From Rhodoferax sp. TS-BS-61-7 (GTDB taxonomy: Bacteria; Pseudomonadota; Gammaproteobacteria; Burkholderiales; Burkholderiaceae_C): a DNA stretch of 64,000 nucleotides. Each line of letters starts with the position of its first letter. Within the stretch, counting starts at the first letter, position 1. The stretch spans positions 310,001-374,000 of the forward strand of contig NZ_PTQY01000004.1 of the NCBI RefSeq assembly GCF_002943465.1. The letters are read 5' to 3'. The notes under the pieces were generated by a model. That model was not told where the DNA came from, did not search any database, and worked only from the letters and a program-made list of their open reading frames with translations. Both the position numbers and the translations under genes were made by a program. Positions 9,209-17,865 of this stretch are shown here, in pieces.

Positions 9209-10272
9209 GCTTGGCTCCCTGCGTTGGGACGCACCACCCAGCCGCGCACCGCACGGCGAAACTCCGCCGATTGCATCAGCATGACCACAAACACCACCGC
9301 GGCCTTGACCACGAGGTTGATTTCCGGCGGCACACCAATCGAATAAATGGTGGAAGTCAGCGTCTGGATGATGAGCGCACCAATCATGCTGCCGGCCAGG
9401 CTGAAACGCCCACCGGTGAGCAGGGTGCCACCCAGAGTCACCGCCAAGATGGCGTCCAGCTCCAGCAGGTTGCCGGCGTTGTTGCCGTCCGCACTCTTCA
9501 CGTTGGAGCTGATGATCAGCCCGGCAATGCCCGCGGTGAGGCCGCAGAATGCGTAGACACAGATGCTGATAAGCCGCTCGCGTACACCGGCCACACGGGC
9601 CGCCGCGGGGTTGATGCCAATGGCCTGGATGAACAAGCCCAGCGCCGTGCGTGTGACGGCCAGGTGCATCAACAGGTAAACAAAGGCCGCAATGAACAGC
9701 GCAAATGGCAAGCCCCACAGGTAACCGCTGCCAATGTAGAAGTAGGGCGGGTAATACACCGTGACAATTTGCCCGTCGGTGAGCAGCTGCGCCACGCCCC
9801 GGCCGGCCACCATCAGGATCAACGTGGCAATGATGGGCTGCAGGCCGATTTTGGCCACCAGCACCCCGTTCCACAACCCACACGCCAGCGCGGTGAGCAG
9901 TGCACACACAATCGCCAGCCACATGGGGAAACGGCTGATGTGTTGTGCCACACCGTCGGTGATGACCAGCTTGCCGCCCACCATCAGGGCGGCCACGGCC
10001 GCGCTGATGGCCACGGTGGCACCGACCGAGATGTCAATCCCGCGCGTCGCAATCACCAGCGTCATGCCCAGCGACACCAGCATCAGCGGTGCGGCACGGT
10101 TCAGGATGTCGATGATGCTGCCGTACAGGTGGCCATCGCGCCACTGCAGCATCCAGAAGCCGGGGTTCAGGCTGGCGTTGACCATCAGGATCAGCACCAG
10201 CGTGACCACCGGCCACAACAAATGGTGCGTCTGCACCCGCTTCCACAAAGAAGGCGTCGTAGAGGTACTCAT
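9205..10272 (-). CDS. ytfT: Sugar ABC transporter permease, YtfT type
   Basis: 355-residue polytopic inner-membrane protein of the ribose/arabinose/galactofuranose permease family. Recognisable are the TRGIDISVGATVAISAAV block and the repeated GGTLLTGGRFSL region. It begins with a short cytosolic N-terminus (MSTSTTPSLWKRVQTHHLLW). Its start overlaps the ATPase gene by four bases and its end overlaps the second permease by four bases, indicating tight translational coupling. Two different permease genes are typical of the YtfT/YjfF heterodimer. Confidence 0.92.
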   Translation of the reverse strand: MSTSTTPSLWKRVQTHHLLWPVVTLVLILMVNASLNPGFWMLQWRDGHLYGSIIDILNRAAPLMLVSLGMTLVIATRGIDISVGATVAISAAVAALMVGGKLVITDGVAQHISRFPMWLAIVCALLTALACGLWNGVLVAKIGLQPIIATLILMVAGRGVAQLLTDGQIVTVYYPPYFYIGSGYLWGLPFALFIAAFVYLLMHLAVTRTALGLFIQAIGINPAAARVAGVRERLISICVYAFCGLTAGIAGLIISSNVKSADGNNAGNLLELDAILAVTLGGTLLTGGRFSLAGSMIGALIIQTLTSTIYSIGVPPEINLVVKAAVVFVVMLMQSAEFRRAVRGWVVRPNAGSQA

Positions 10273-11807
10273 GCCTGCCCCGCAATCATGGCGTAGACCG
10301 CCTGGTCGCTCGTGCCGCCGGGCAGCTCGCCCACCTTGGCGCGATCGCGCAGTACCACGATGCGGTCAGAGACGCGCACCACCTCGTCCATCTCGGAGGA
10401 GATGAACAGCACGGCCATCCCCTGTTTGGCCAGTGCCAGTATCTCGTTCATGATTTCCTGCTTGGCGGCAATGTCGATGCCGCGGGTGGGTTCGTCCAAT
10501 ATCAACAAGCTGGGCTGCGTGGCCAGCCAGCGCGCCAGCACGGCTTTTTGCTGGTTGCCGCCCGACAGCTGCCCGATGGGAGTGTCCACATCGGCGGTTT
10601 TGATGCCCAGGGCTTTCACGTAGCCCTCGGCCAGCGTGGTTTGCTGCACCCGGCCGATGGCGGGCCACAGGCCTTGGCGGGCCTGCAAGGCCAGCACAAT
10701 GTTTTCGCGCACCGAAAGCTCGGCGATGATGCCCTCGGCCTTGCGGTCCTCCGGGCACAGGGCCAGCCCCAGCTGGATGGCGGTGGCGGGTGAATCCATG
10801 CGCACGGCCTTGCCGCCCAGCAGAATTTCGCCCGCATCGCTGCGGTCCAGCCCAAACAGCAGGCGCGCCAGCTCGGTACGGCCCGAGCCCAGCAGGCCGC
10901 CCAGCCCCACCACCTCGCCGCGGCGGATGCCGAGGTCTACCGCTTTCACATGGCCGCGGCGGTTTAGCGCCTTGGTTTGCAGCCATTCCGGTTCCGCCGC
11001 ACGGGCCTCGCCATCGGCAGCCTCTGCACTGTGGGCGGCCACCAGCTCGCGGCCCACCATGGCCGCGATCAGGGCGTTGTGACCCAGCTCGGCGGCCGGG
11101 TATTCACCCACCAGCTCGCCATTGCGCAGCACGGTGATGCGGTCGCACAAGGCATACACCTGGTCCAGAAAGTGGGTGACAAACAAAATCGCCATGCCCT
11201 GGTCGCGCAGCTGGCGCAGCACGCCGTACAGGCGCTCCACCTCTTCATCGTCCAGGCTCGATGTGGGCTCGTCCAATATGAGCACCTGGGCCGAGATGCT
11301 CAGGCCGCGCGCAATCGCCACCATCTGCTGCACAGCGACCGAGTAGCTGGAGAGTGTCTGGGTGACGTCAATGTCCAGATTCAGGCGGGCCAGCAGTTCG
11401 CGCGCCTCGCGGTGCATGCGGGTCCAGTCGATCGACCATGCGCCGGTCAGGCCCCTGCGCGGGTAACGGCCGGCAAAAATGTTCTCGGCCACCGACAGGT
11501 TGGGGCAGAGGTTCACTTCCTGGTAGACGGTGCTGATGCCCAGGCGCTGCGCGTCTAGCGTGGACGTGGCGCGGATGGACTGGCCGTTCAGGCGCATATC
11601 GCCCTGGTCGGCCGGGTAGACGCCGGTCAGGACCTTGATGAGCGTGGACTTGCCCGCGCCGTTCTGGCCCATGAGGGCGTGGACTTCGCCGGCAAACAAG
11701 CGCAAGTTCACGCCCGAGAGGGCCCGCACGGCGCCGAACTGCTTGGCCACGCCGGAAAGCTCCAGCACGGGCGCAGCGGCATCGCGGGCCGGTGGTGTGT
11801 GTGTCAT
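10269..11807 (-). CDS. ytfR: Sugar ABC transporter ATP-binding protein, YtfR type
   Basis: 512 residues with two fused ATPase domains, the usual arrangement for monosaccharide importers. The first half has Walker A GQNGAGKST, Walker B LILDEPTSSLD and a degenerate signature (LSSYSVAVQQM). The second half lacks a canonical Walker A Lys (GLLGSGRTE) but has a good signature LSGGNQQKA and Walker B LILDEPTRGID, a normal asymmetry in this family. I start at the ATG at 11807 (MTHTPPARD); the upstream extension has no ribosome binding site. Downstream of an attenuator-like hairpin after ytfQ. Confidence 0.93.
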   Translation of the reverse strand: MTHTPPARDAAAPVLELSGVAKQFGAVRALSGVNLRLFAGEVHALMGQNGAGKSTLIKVLTGVYPADQGDMRLNGQSIRATSTLDAQRLGISTVYQEVNLCPNLSVAENIFAGRYPRRGLTGAWSIDWTRMHREARELLARLNLDIDVTQTLSSYSVAVQQMVAIARGLSISAQVLILDEPTSSLDDEEVERLYGVLRQLRDQGMAILFVTHFLDQVYALCDRITVLRNGELVGEYPAAELGHNALIAAMVGRELVAAHSAEAADGEARAAEPEWLQTKALNRRGHVKAVDLGIRRGEVVGLGGLLGSGRTELARLLFGLDRSDAGEILLGGKAVRMDSPATAIQLGLALCPEDRKAEGIIAELSVRENIVLALQARQGLWPAIGRVQQTTLAEGYVKALGIKTADVDTPIGQLSGGNQQKAVLARWLATQPSLLILDEPTRGIDIAAKQEIMNEILALAKQGMAVLFISSEMDEVVRVSDRIVVLRDRAKVGELPGGTSDQAVYAMIAGQA

Positions 11808-11817
11808 GGTGTCGTGT

Positions 11818-11847
11818 AAAAAAGGCCTGCAGCGCGAGCCGCAGGCC
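11818..11847 (-). terminator. Intra-operon terminator/attenuator between ytfQ and ytfR
   Basis: On the minus strand GGCCTGC-N10-GCAGGCC is followed by six T. It lies between the binding-protein gene and the ATPase gene, so partial termination would give more binding protein than transporter. Confidence 0.8.
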
Positions 11848-11881
11848 AAGACCTGGTAACTAAATGGAGAAGTCGTCGCGA

Positions 11882-12847
11882 TCAGTACTGGCGGCTGGGG
11901 AACTCTTTGGCCGCAGTTTCCATGGGGTACACACCGTCTTTGCCGATGATGCGGCGAGGCACGGTTTTACCTGCAGCGATGTCTTTGGCGGTGGCCATGA
12001 CCAGCGGTCCCAGCAGGGGGCTGCATTCCACGCTGACATTCAGTTTGCCGGCGATCATGGCTTCAAACGCGCCCTTCACACCGTCCACCGAAATGACCAA
12101 GATGTCTTTAGCGGGCTTGAGACCGGCTTCCTCGATGGCCTGGATGGCACCAATCGCCATGTCGTCGTTGTGTGCGTAGAGCACATTGATCTTCTTGCCT
12201 TCCGCCTTCAGGAAGGCTTCCATGACTTCCTTGCCCTTGGCACGGGTGAAGTCACCAGTTTGCGAACGGATGATCTTGATGTTGGCATTGCCCTTGATGG
12301 CAGTCTCGAAACCCTTCTTGCGGTCAATGGCGGGCGCAGAACCCACGGTGCCTTGCAGCTCGACCACATTGATGTCGCCCTTCATGGTCTTGGCTTTTTC
12401 CACCAACCACTGGCCCGCCATTTCACCTTGTTTGACAAAGTCAAAACCGATGTGGGTGGCGTACAAAGACGTGTCTTTGGAGTCCACCGAACGGTCCATC
12501 AGGATCAAAGGAATCTTGGCATCCTTGATTTCCTTCAGCACGGTGTCCCAGCCGGACTCGACCACGGGCGTCAGGGCAATCACGTCCACTTTTTGGGCGA
12601 TGAAGGAGCGCAGGGCCTTGATCTGGTTTTCCTGCTTTTGTTGCGCGTCGGAAAACTTCAGCTCAATGCCGGCGGCCGCAGCGGCAGACTTCATGGAGTT
12701 GGTGTTGGCAGTGCGCCATTCACTCTCGGCACCAATCTGGCTGAAGCCGACCACAATTTTCTTTTGTGCGAATGCGCTCAGGGGCATGGCCATGGCCAGG
12801 GATGCGGCGGCCGCAGTGGCCAGCAGGGTACGTCGGTTGTTTTTCAT
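11882..12847 (-). CDS. ytfQ: Sugar ABC transporter periplasmic binding protein, YtfQ type
   Basis: 321 residues. A cleavable signal peptide (MKNNRRTLLATAAAASLAMA...SAFAQ) is followed by a ribose-binding-type fold beginning KKIVVGFSQIGAESEWRTAN, highly typical of galactofuranose-binding YtfQ. The hinge and sugar-contact stretch (LYAHNDDMAIGAIQAIEEAG, then ISVDGVKGAFEAM) is intact. Start chosen at 12847 with GAGGAG upstream. First gene of the operon. Likely ligand is galactofuranose or a related pentose/hexose; the exact sugar cannot be read from sequence. Confidence 0.92.
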   Translation of the reverse strand: MKNNRRTLLATAAAASLAMAMPLSAFAQKKIVVGFSQIGAESEWRTANTNSMKSAAAAAGIELKFSDAQQKQENQIKALRSFIAQKVDVIALTPVVESGWDTVLKEIKDAKIPLILMDRSVDSKDTSLYATHIGFDFVKQGEMAGQWLVEKAKTMKGDINVVELQGTVGSAPAIDRKKGFETAIKGNANIKIIRSQTGDFTRAKGKEVMEAFLKAEGKKINVLYAHNDDMAIGAIQAIEEAGLKPAKDILVISVDGVKGAFEAMIAGKLNVSVECSPLLGPLVMATAKDIAAGKTVPRRIIGKDGVYPMETAAKEFPSRQY

Positions 12848-13246
12848 GTCTGTGTCTCCTCGTTTTGTAAGTGGATGCGGGCCCACGGATGTCAGAAGGG
12901 CCACCCGCGTCCGGCCTGCTTCTGTGCCTCTTGTGCCTCACCAGAAATTCCCTGAAATCGGTACCAAGAAGTGAGCGGATAGTAAGCAGCGAATTGATAT
13001 TGATCTAATAGAGATTTGCGTATCTCACATACAGAACTTCGGATTCAGGTTAACCCTAGGCCCTTGTAATTCAACGTTTGTTTAGTCTGGTTGTGTGATT
13101 TAGTCTGCGCAGTGTCGTAAGCATCTATTGCAAAAGAGATAAGTCAGACGGCGAACTTTCTATTTCTCAAGCGCCTGCCACGTCCTTAGCATGCGAGACC
13201 TGCCGCCCTTTGTGGCTGCGTTTCTGACCTCCTGCACCGGACCCCC
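12848..13246. other. 399-base divergent regulatory region between ytfQ and galM
   Basis: No gene seen. The central part (12970-13160) is AT-rich and must hold promoters for the transporter operon and probably galM. A direct repeat TTTAGTCTG occurs at 13081-13089 and 13099-13107 (18-base period) and may be a regulator site. No regulator gene for this locus is present next to it. Confidence 0.45.
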
Positions 13247-14161
13247 ATGACACCCACTGCCCCCCCCACCATCCATTGGCTGCAACACGCCGGCCAACGC
13301 CTGGGCTTGCTGCCCACCCTGGGCGGCAGCGTCGCCAGCTGGCAACGCGACACGGCGCAAGGCGCACTGGACCTGTGGCGCCCCTGGGGCGGTGTGGCCG
13401 ACCTCTACACCACGGCCTCCTTCCCGCTGGTGCCCTGGTCCAACCGCATTGGCCACGGTGGCTTTACCCACCAAGGCGTGACCCACCCCATGCGCCCCAA
13501 CCGCGAGGGCGAGCCTTATCCCATCCATGGCGACGGCTGGCTGCAGCCCTGGGCGATCCGCCAGCCGCGGCTGGACACGCTGGAGATGGCGCTCGAATCC
13601 AAAGGCTTTGATGGCAACCCCTATCACTACCGCGCGTTGCAGCGTTTTGTGCTGCGCGAGGACGGCATGGACCAGCTGCTGGAAGTCACCCACCTGGGCG
13701 CGGACAGCCTGCCCTACGGCCTGGGCCAGCACCCGGCGTTTTTGCGTACGCCGAATGCGCGTTTGCATGGGGCGGTGCAGGGCGTGTGGCTCAGCGGGGC
13801 CGACCCCATGCCCACGGTCCACACCAGCGACTTTCCGCCCAGCTGGGACCCACGCCAAGGCATGGGCGTGAGTGGCAGCCTGATCGACAACGCCTACACC
13901 GGCTGGAGCGGCCAGTCCCACATCGACTGGCCCGAGCACGGCCTGCGCCTGCACATGCGCGACCCAGCCGTGGTGGCGCGCGGCAAGAACGATGGGTTTT
14001 GCCTGCTGTACCGCCCGCCGCAAGGCCAGCACTTTTGTTTTGAACCGGTGACCCACCCGATCGACGCCTTCCACGCCGAAGGTCAGCCGGGCTTGCAGGT
14101 ACTGCAGACCAGGCAGACATTGGCGCTGCAGGTGGAATGGCGGTTTGAAGTATTGACTTAA
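13247..14161 (+). CDS. Aldose 1-epimerase
   Basis: 304-residue galactose-mutarotase-fold enzyme interconverting alpha and beta anomers of aldoses. Features: early strand LGLLPTLGGSVASWQ, NRIGHGGF, the His of HGDGWLQPWAI, the second His in GLGQHPAFL and a C-terminal catalytic-Glu region (FCFEPVTHPIDAFH). It is divergent from the YtfQ-type transporter, which supports a role in preparing imported galactose or arabinose anomers. No clear ribosome binding site is visible; the start is set by homology of the first strand. Confidence 0.88.
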   Translation: MTPTAPPTIHWLQHAGQRLGLLPTLGGSVASWQRDTAQGALDLWRPWGGVADLYTTASFPLVPWSNRIGHGGFTHQGVTHPMRPNREGEPYPIHGDGWLQPWAIRQPRLDTLEMALESKGFDGNPYHYRALQRFVLREDGMDQLLEVTHLGADSLPYGLGQHPAFLRTPNARLHGAVQGVWLSGADPMPTVHTSDFPPSWDPRQGMGVSGSLIDNAYTGWSGQSHIDWPEHGLRLHMRDPAVVARGKNDGFCLLYRPPQGQHFCFEPVTHPIDAFHAEGQPGLQVLQTRQTLALQVEWRFEVLT

Positions 14162-14163
14162 AA

Positions 14164-14219
14164 CGCTATCAATTCAGGAGCTGCTTGCGCAATAGCTATA
14201 AGGGCTAGCGGGCATTTAG
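14164..14219 (+). repeat. Dispersed repeat, copy C (near full length)
   Basis: GCTAT, AATTCAGGAGCTGCTTGCGC, AATAGC and GGGCTAGCGGGC in order. It sits between the convergent epimerase and TetR genes, and its GCTAGC supplies the TAG stop of the TetR gene. Confidence 0.8.
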
Positions 14220-14822
14220 GCCATCAAAACAGGTGGACAATACGAGCTCGATAATTTCATCGTCCGTCTGCAGTTCACCCATCTTGAGGAATTCCAGCAC
14301 CGGGTCGCACGCGCGTGCGTACAAGGTGTAGAGCACCGCAATGGCCGGCAGTTTGGGGTTGATCAGGCCTTGCGCCTGCGCCGCCACAATCCAGGCGCCC
14401 AGGCGGTCGCTCACGTCCATCAGCCCGTCCATATAGGCCTTGTGGCCCATGAGGGTGGCGCGCAGCGTGGAGTTCTGGCTCGGCAGCGACGGCATCTCGC
14501 CGCCCAGCTTCAGGCCCATGGTCCAGCGCACCACGGCGCGCAGCTTGTCCAGCGGCGCTTGATCCTCAGGCAAGGTGTCCAGAAAGGCCTGGGCCTGGCC
14601 CATGAGGTGGGCCATGGCGGCAGCGGCCAGGTCTTCTTTGCTGGGAAAGTGTTTGTACAGGCTGGCCTTGGCAATGCCCACATTGGCGGCCACCTCGTCC
14701 ACCGTCATCGCCTCAAACCCCTTCTCGGCCAGTAACAGGTTCACGGCGCGGATGATGGCGTCCTCCCGCGCCTGCAGCATCTGCTGTTTGAAAGAGATTT
14801 TGGCGGGGGCGGCGGTGTTCAT
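14205..14822 (-). CDS. TetR-family transcriptional regulator
   Basis: 205 residues. The N-terminal helix-turn-helix is textbook (residues 18-64: IIRAVNLLLAEKGFEAMTVD, then EVAANVGIAKASLYKHFPSK). The C-terminal ligand domain is typical in size but gives no hint of effector. It is convergent with aldose epimerase and is not obviously in an operon. The stop codon lies inside the dispersed repeat, so the original C-terminus may have been altered by repeat insertion. Confidence 0.9.
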   Translation of the reverse strand: MNTAAPAKISFKQQMLQAREDAIIRAVNLLLAEKGFEAMTVDEVAANVGIAKASLYKHFPSKEDLAAAAMAHLMGQAQAFLDTLPEDQAPLDKLRAVVRWTMGLKLGGEMPSLPSQNSTLRATLMGHKAYMDGLMDVSDRLGAWIVAAQAQGLINPKLPAIAVLYTLYARACDPVLEFLKMGELQTDDEIIELVLSTCFDGLNAR

Positions 14823-14875
14823 GCGGCCATTCTATTCGGCGGCGTCAAATTGCAGAGAGGCCGCCCAGTTTGTGA

Positions 14876-15793
14876 CTAAGCAGTCTTCTCCACCAGAATG
14901 CGCCCCGCCGCTTGCGACAGCGCGGCCGTCAGCCGGTCAATCACCTCGGAATTCAGGTTCCAGCAGTGCCAGTACAGGTTCACCGGCAGCGTGACCGTGG
15001 GTACCAGGTTCACCAGTTGGCCGTTGTCGATCAGGCCGCGCACCAGCAGCTCCGGCACCACGCTGGCGCCCCAGCCGGCCAACACGGCGCGTACCATGCC
15101 CTCGGAGCTGGGCACAAACCGCTGGCTGACCGAGACGCGGCGCAGGTTCAGTGCCCGGCCCACAAATTCAGACGGCAAGTCGTCCTTGCGGTTGAAGGCT
15201 ACGAACGGAATGCTGCGGAAGTTGTGCGGCGTAAGGCCTTGTGGGCAGTGCGCCTGCGCATAGGCCTGGCTCACCACCGCCACGTAGTGCATGGCACCCA
15301 GTGGCAGCACCTTGCAGCCGCGCAGCGCCTGTTTGAGCGTGGTCACACAGCCCAGCACCTGGCCTTCGCGCAGCCATTCGTGGGTGAAATCCTGGTCGTC
15401 GGTAATGATTTCCAGCGGCAGTCCGGCGTGCACCAGCGGGTCCAGCGCCGACAGCGCCCAGGTGGCAATGCTGTCGGCGTTCACCGCAATCGAGATGCGT
15501 TCGTCCTCGCGCGTCGCGCCTGTGTTGGGGGCCAGCTCCTGCAGATCACCCTCCAGGTCGGCGCGCAGCAGGCGCATCTGCATGGCATGTTTGATCAGCA
15601 GGCGGCCCGCTGTGGTGGCCTTGACCGGGCGGCTGCGCACCAACAGCACGGTGCCCACCTGCGCCTCCAGCGCGCGCAGGCGCTGCGACACGGCAGACTG
15701 GGTGATGGACAGGCGCACGGCGGCGCGCTCAAAACCGCCCTCTTCCACAATGGCGGCCAGGCATTCCAGGGCATCGGTATCAAAGGTTCGCAT
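14876..15793 (-). CDS. LysR-family regulator, ArgP/LysG-like
   Basis: 305 residues beginning MRTFDTDALECLAAIVEEGG, with the helix-turn-helix FERAAVRLSITQSAVSQRLRALE. This opening is characteristic of the ArgP (IciA)/LysG branch, whose members sense lysine and arginine. Usually they control the exporter lysE or argO. Here the divergent neighbour is instead D-amino-acid dehydrogenase, suggesting control of amino-acid catabolism (inference). An inverted repeat lies in the 85-base divergent gap. Start taken at 15793; an in-frame upstream extension lacks support. Confidence 0.85.
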   Translation of the reverse strand: MRTFDTDALECLAAIVEEGGFERAAVRLSITQSAVSQRLRALEAQVGTVLLVRSRPVKATTAGRLLIKHAMQMRLLRADLEGDLQELAPNTGATREDERISIAVNADSIATWALSALDPLVHAGLPLEIITDDQDFTHEWLREGQVLGCVTTLKQALRGCKVLPLGAMHYVAVVSQAYAQAHCPQGLTPHNFRSIPFVAFNRKDDLPSEFVGRALNLRRVSVSQRFVPSSEGMVRAVLAGWGASVVPELLVRGLIDNGQLVNLVPTVTLPVNLYWHCWNLNSEVIDRLTAALSQAAGRILVEKTA

Positions 15794-15803
15794 GGCCCAC
15801 ATT

Positions 15804-15818
15804 ATTAGCGCTGCTAAT
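15804..15818. promoter_or_regulatory. Probable operator of the ArgP-like regulator
   Basis: Perfect inverted repeat ATTAGC-GCT-GCTAAT in the divergent gap between the LysR gene and dadA, with the size and position of a LysR recognition site. Confidence 0.55.
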
Positions 15819-15878
15819 GTTTTCGCAAACGCTTTCATTTCGCTTTTGCAGGCGCGCCCCTTGCATCACACTGGCACT

Positions 15879-17204
15879 ATGAAAATCATTGTTCTCGGCG
15901 CCGGCACCATCGGCATTTGCACCGCCTGGCACCTGTTGGAGCTGGGCCACGAGGTGACTGTGGTGGAGCGCCAGCCTGACGCCGCCATGGAAACCAGCTT
16001 TGCCAACGGCGCGCAAATTTCGGTGAGCTACTGCGAACCCTGGGCGAATAAGGAAGCCCCGCTGAAGGCCCTGAAATGGATGCTGAGCAAGGAAGCGCCG
16101 CTGCTGTTCCGCCCGCAAAACCCGTTTGGCCCCGGCCTGCACCAGTACACCTGGGGCCTGCAGTTCCTGGCCAACTGCAACGACACCGCGTTTGAGCGCA
16201 ATGTGCAGCAGCTCGTCGCCCTGGGCGCCTACAGCCACGCGGCACTGAAAGACGTGGTGGCCGCCACCGGCATCGAATACAACCGGCTGGAGCGTGGCAT
16301 TGCCCACTACTACTGCGACCAAAAGTCCTTCGACACGGCAGGCGACGCCGCCGCGCTGATGCGCAAATACGGCGTGAACCGCCAGGTCATCAGCAAGGAA
16401 GAGCTGCTGAAGATCGAGCCCGCGTTCACGTCGTTCAGCAGCAACATCGTGGGCGGCACCATCACCCCCAGCGACGAGTCGGGCGACTGCCGCGTGTTCA
16501 CCCAGGAACTGGCCAAGTTGTGTGAAGCGCGCGGCGCCGAGTTTTTGTACGAACACAGCGTGGATGGTTTGAACGTCAGCCTGGGCGCTATCAAATCAGC
16601 AGCTGTTCGCGCACTATCCACCGGCCCAAAAGGCAAAAAAGTGCCTGGATCGCTGCGCACACTGCAAGCCGACCACATCGTGGTGGCGGCCGGTTCGTAC
16701 ACCGCACCGCTTTTGCGCACCGTGGGTGTGGACCTGCCCATCTACCCCGGCAAGGGCTACAGCGCCACCTTCAAGATCCTGAAGCCCGAACTGGCCCCCT
16801 TGGTCTCCACCATCGACGACGCCAAGAAGATCGCCATCAGCCGCCTGGGCGACCAGCTGCGCGTGGCCGGCACCATCGAGGTAGGCGGGTTCGACCTGTC
16901 ACTGGACACTCCCGTGGCCCAGGCGCGCTGCAACATGCTGGCACGCCGCATTGAGGAAGTGTTGCCCGGCGTGTGCGACACCCGCAGCGAGGCCGAAGGC
17001 GGCCAGCCCAACTACTGGACTGGCCTGCGCCCCGCCACCCCCACCAACATCCCCTACATCGGCCAAAGCCCGGTGCGCGGCCTGTGGGTCAACGCCGGCC
17101 ATGGCACGCTTGGGTGGACGCATGGCGCGGGGTCGGGCAAGGCGATTGCCGAGCTGATCCATGGCGAGAAGCCGGCGATGGATTTCAGGTTTTATGGTGT
17201 CTGA
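15879..17204 (+). CDS. dadA: D-amino-acid dehydrogenase small subunit
   Basis: 441-residue FAD flavoprotein of the DadA family, which oxidises D-amino acids to 2-oxo acids and passes electrons to the respiratory chain. The dinucleotide-binding fold MKIIVLGAGTIGICTAWHLL starts at residue 1. Later marks are FANGAQISVSYCEPWAN, the PIYPGKGYSAT block and the C-terminal WTGLRPATPTNIPYIG / NAGHGTLGWTHGAGSGK flavin loop. Slightly longer than the usual 415-435 residues. Bases 16585-16630 read as a copy of the dispersed repeat translated in frame, adding a segment around residues 236-251. The gene lies divergent from an ArgP-like regulator. Confidence 0.93.
   Translation: MKIIVLGAGTIGICTAWHLLELGHEVTVVERQPDAAMETSFANGAQISVSYCEPWANKEAPLKALKWMLSKEAPLLFRPQNPFGPGLHQYTWGLQFLANCNDTAFERNVQQLVALGAYSHAALKDVVAATGIEYNRLERGIAHYYCDQKSFDTAGDAAALMRKYGVNRQVISKEELLKIEPAFTSFSSNIVGGTITPSDESGDCRVFTQELAKLCEARGAEFLYEHSVDGLNVSLGAIKSAAVRALSTGPKGKKVPGSLRTLQADHIVVAAGSYTAPLLRTVGVDLPIYPGKGYSATFKILKPELAPLVSTIDDAKKIAISRLGDQLRVAGTIEVGGFDLSLDTPVAQARCNMLARRIEEVLPGVCDTRSEAEGGQPNYWTGLRPATPTNIPYIGQSPVRGLWVNAGHGTLGWTHGAGSGKAIAELIHGEKPAMDFRFYGV
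16585..16630 (+). repeat. Dispersed repeat, copy D, inside dadA
   Basis: GCGCTATCAAATCAGCAGCT, GTTCGCGCA and ACCGGCCCAAAAGG match the repeat's blocks in order, within the coding frame of dadA. Confidence 0.55.
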
Positions 17205-17217
17205 AGCGGCGCGTAGC

Positions 17218-17598
17218 CTAGTGCACTCCTGCCGGATGCGCCACGCCAAATCGCTGTGCCAGGCCTGCCAAGCGCTTGTCCAGCGTCCATAAGGTTGCAC
17301 CAGGCGTGATGCGGGTGGATGCCAGCAGCACCAAGTCCACCAGGCCACACCCCAGACCAAACAGCTTGTCACGCTCGATCATGGCGACGACCTCCTCCAA
17401 ACCTGCTTGATTGGCGACTCGCAACAGGCCAATGTCTCCCAGTGTTCGCTCTCGCGGGGCAGGTGGGGTCCCGCACGCCAGCTCGGCAACGACCATCGGA
17501 TGCGTCAGCGCTTGGTCCAGCACCACCAAGTCGACCAAGGCTGCATTGCCTTGGCGAAAGTGGTCTACCCATACCGAGGTGTCAATAAGAACGCTCAC
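17218..17598 (-). CDS. vapC: PIN-domain toxin, VapC type
   Basis: 126-residue putative ribonuclease toxin. The PIN acidic residues are present: Asp in MSVLIDTSVWVDHF, Glu in VVAELACG, and Asp in VDLVLLA and WTLDKRL. The gene overlaps its antitoxin by four bases (ATGA), the usual arrangement of VapBC modules. Members cleave tRNA or rRNA when the antitoxin is lost. The target here is unknown. No sign of truncation. Confidence 0.88.
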   Translation of the reverse strand: MSVLIDTSVWVDHFRQGNAALVDLVVLDQALTHPMVVAELACGTPPAPRERTLGDIGLLRVANQAGLEEVVAMIERDKLFGLGCGLVDLVLLASTRITPGATLWTLDKRLAGLAQRFGVAHPAGVH

Positions 17599-17801
17599 TG
17601 CGACAGCGGCTCTACACTGCGACGGGGCACGTCCGGCATCTGCGGCACACTGCCGCCCAGTGCGGCAAGACGCTTAGCCGCTTGAACGCGCACAAAGGTC
17701 TTCATGGCCTCACGAAAAATGTCGGCCTTGTCCACGGACGGGTCTGCGACCCGGAGCGCCTGCTCGTACAACGCATCGTCGATAGTGACTGTAGTTCTCA
17801 T
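17595..17801 (-). CDS. vapB: Ribbon-helix-helix antitoxin, VapB type
   Basis: 68 residues from the ATG at 17801, preceded by AGGAG. Starts MRTTVTIDDALYEQALRVAD, the ribbon-helix-helix signature of Arc/MetJ-like VapB proteins. The C-terminal tail (VPQMPDVPRRSVEPLSQ) is the flexible part that would wrap the toxin. An upstream inverted repeat fits autoregulation by the toxin-antitoxin complex. Confidence 0.87.
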   Translation of the reverse strand: MRTTVTIDDALYEQALRVADPSVDKADIFREAMKTFVRVQAAKRLAALGGSVPQMPDVPRRSVEPLSQ

Positions 17802-17818
17802 TAAAAGACGGCTCCTTA

Positions 17819-17840
17819 TTTGATGCAAATTATCATCAAA
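17819..17840. promoter_or_regulatory. Operator of the vapBC module
   Basis: Perfect inverted repeat TTTGATG-N8-CATCAAA upstream of vapB, with one more CATCAA half-site at about 17846-17851. Size and place fit ribbon-helix-helix binding. Confidence 0.65.
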
Positions 17841-17865
17841 ATTTACATCAATGCAAGACCCATCG

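Noticed and set aside
8240-9922. Single long frame suggesting a fused 560-residue permease
   Set aside because: The upstream part is an out-of-frame reading of ytfT. The real YjfF-type protein starts at 9208 with an ATGA overlap.
15291-15878. N-terminal extension of dadA
   Set aside because: The extension is antisense to the ArgP-like gene; the flavoprotein fold starts exactly at the ATG at 15879.
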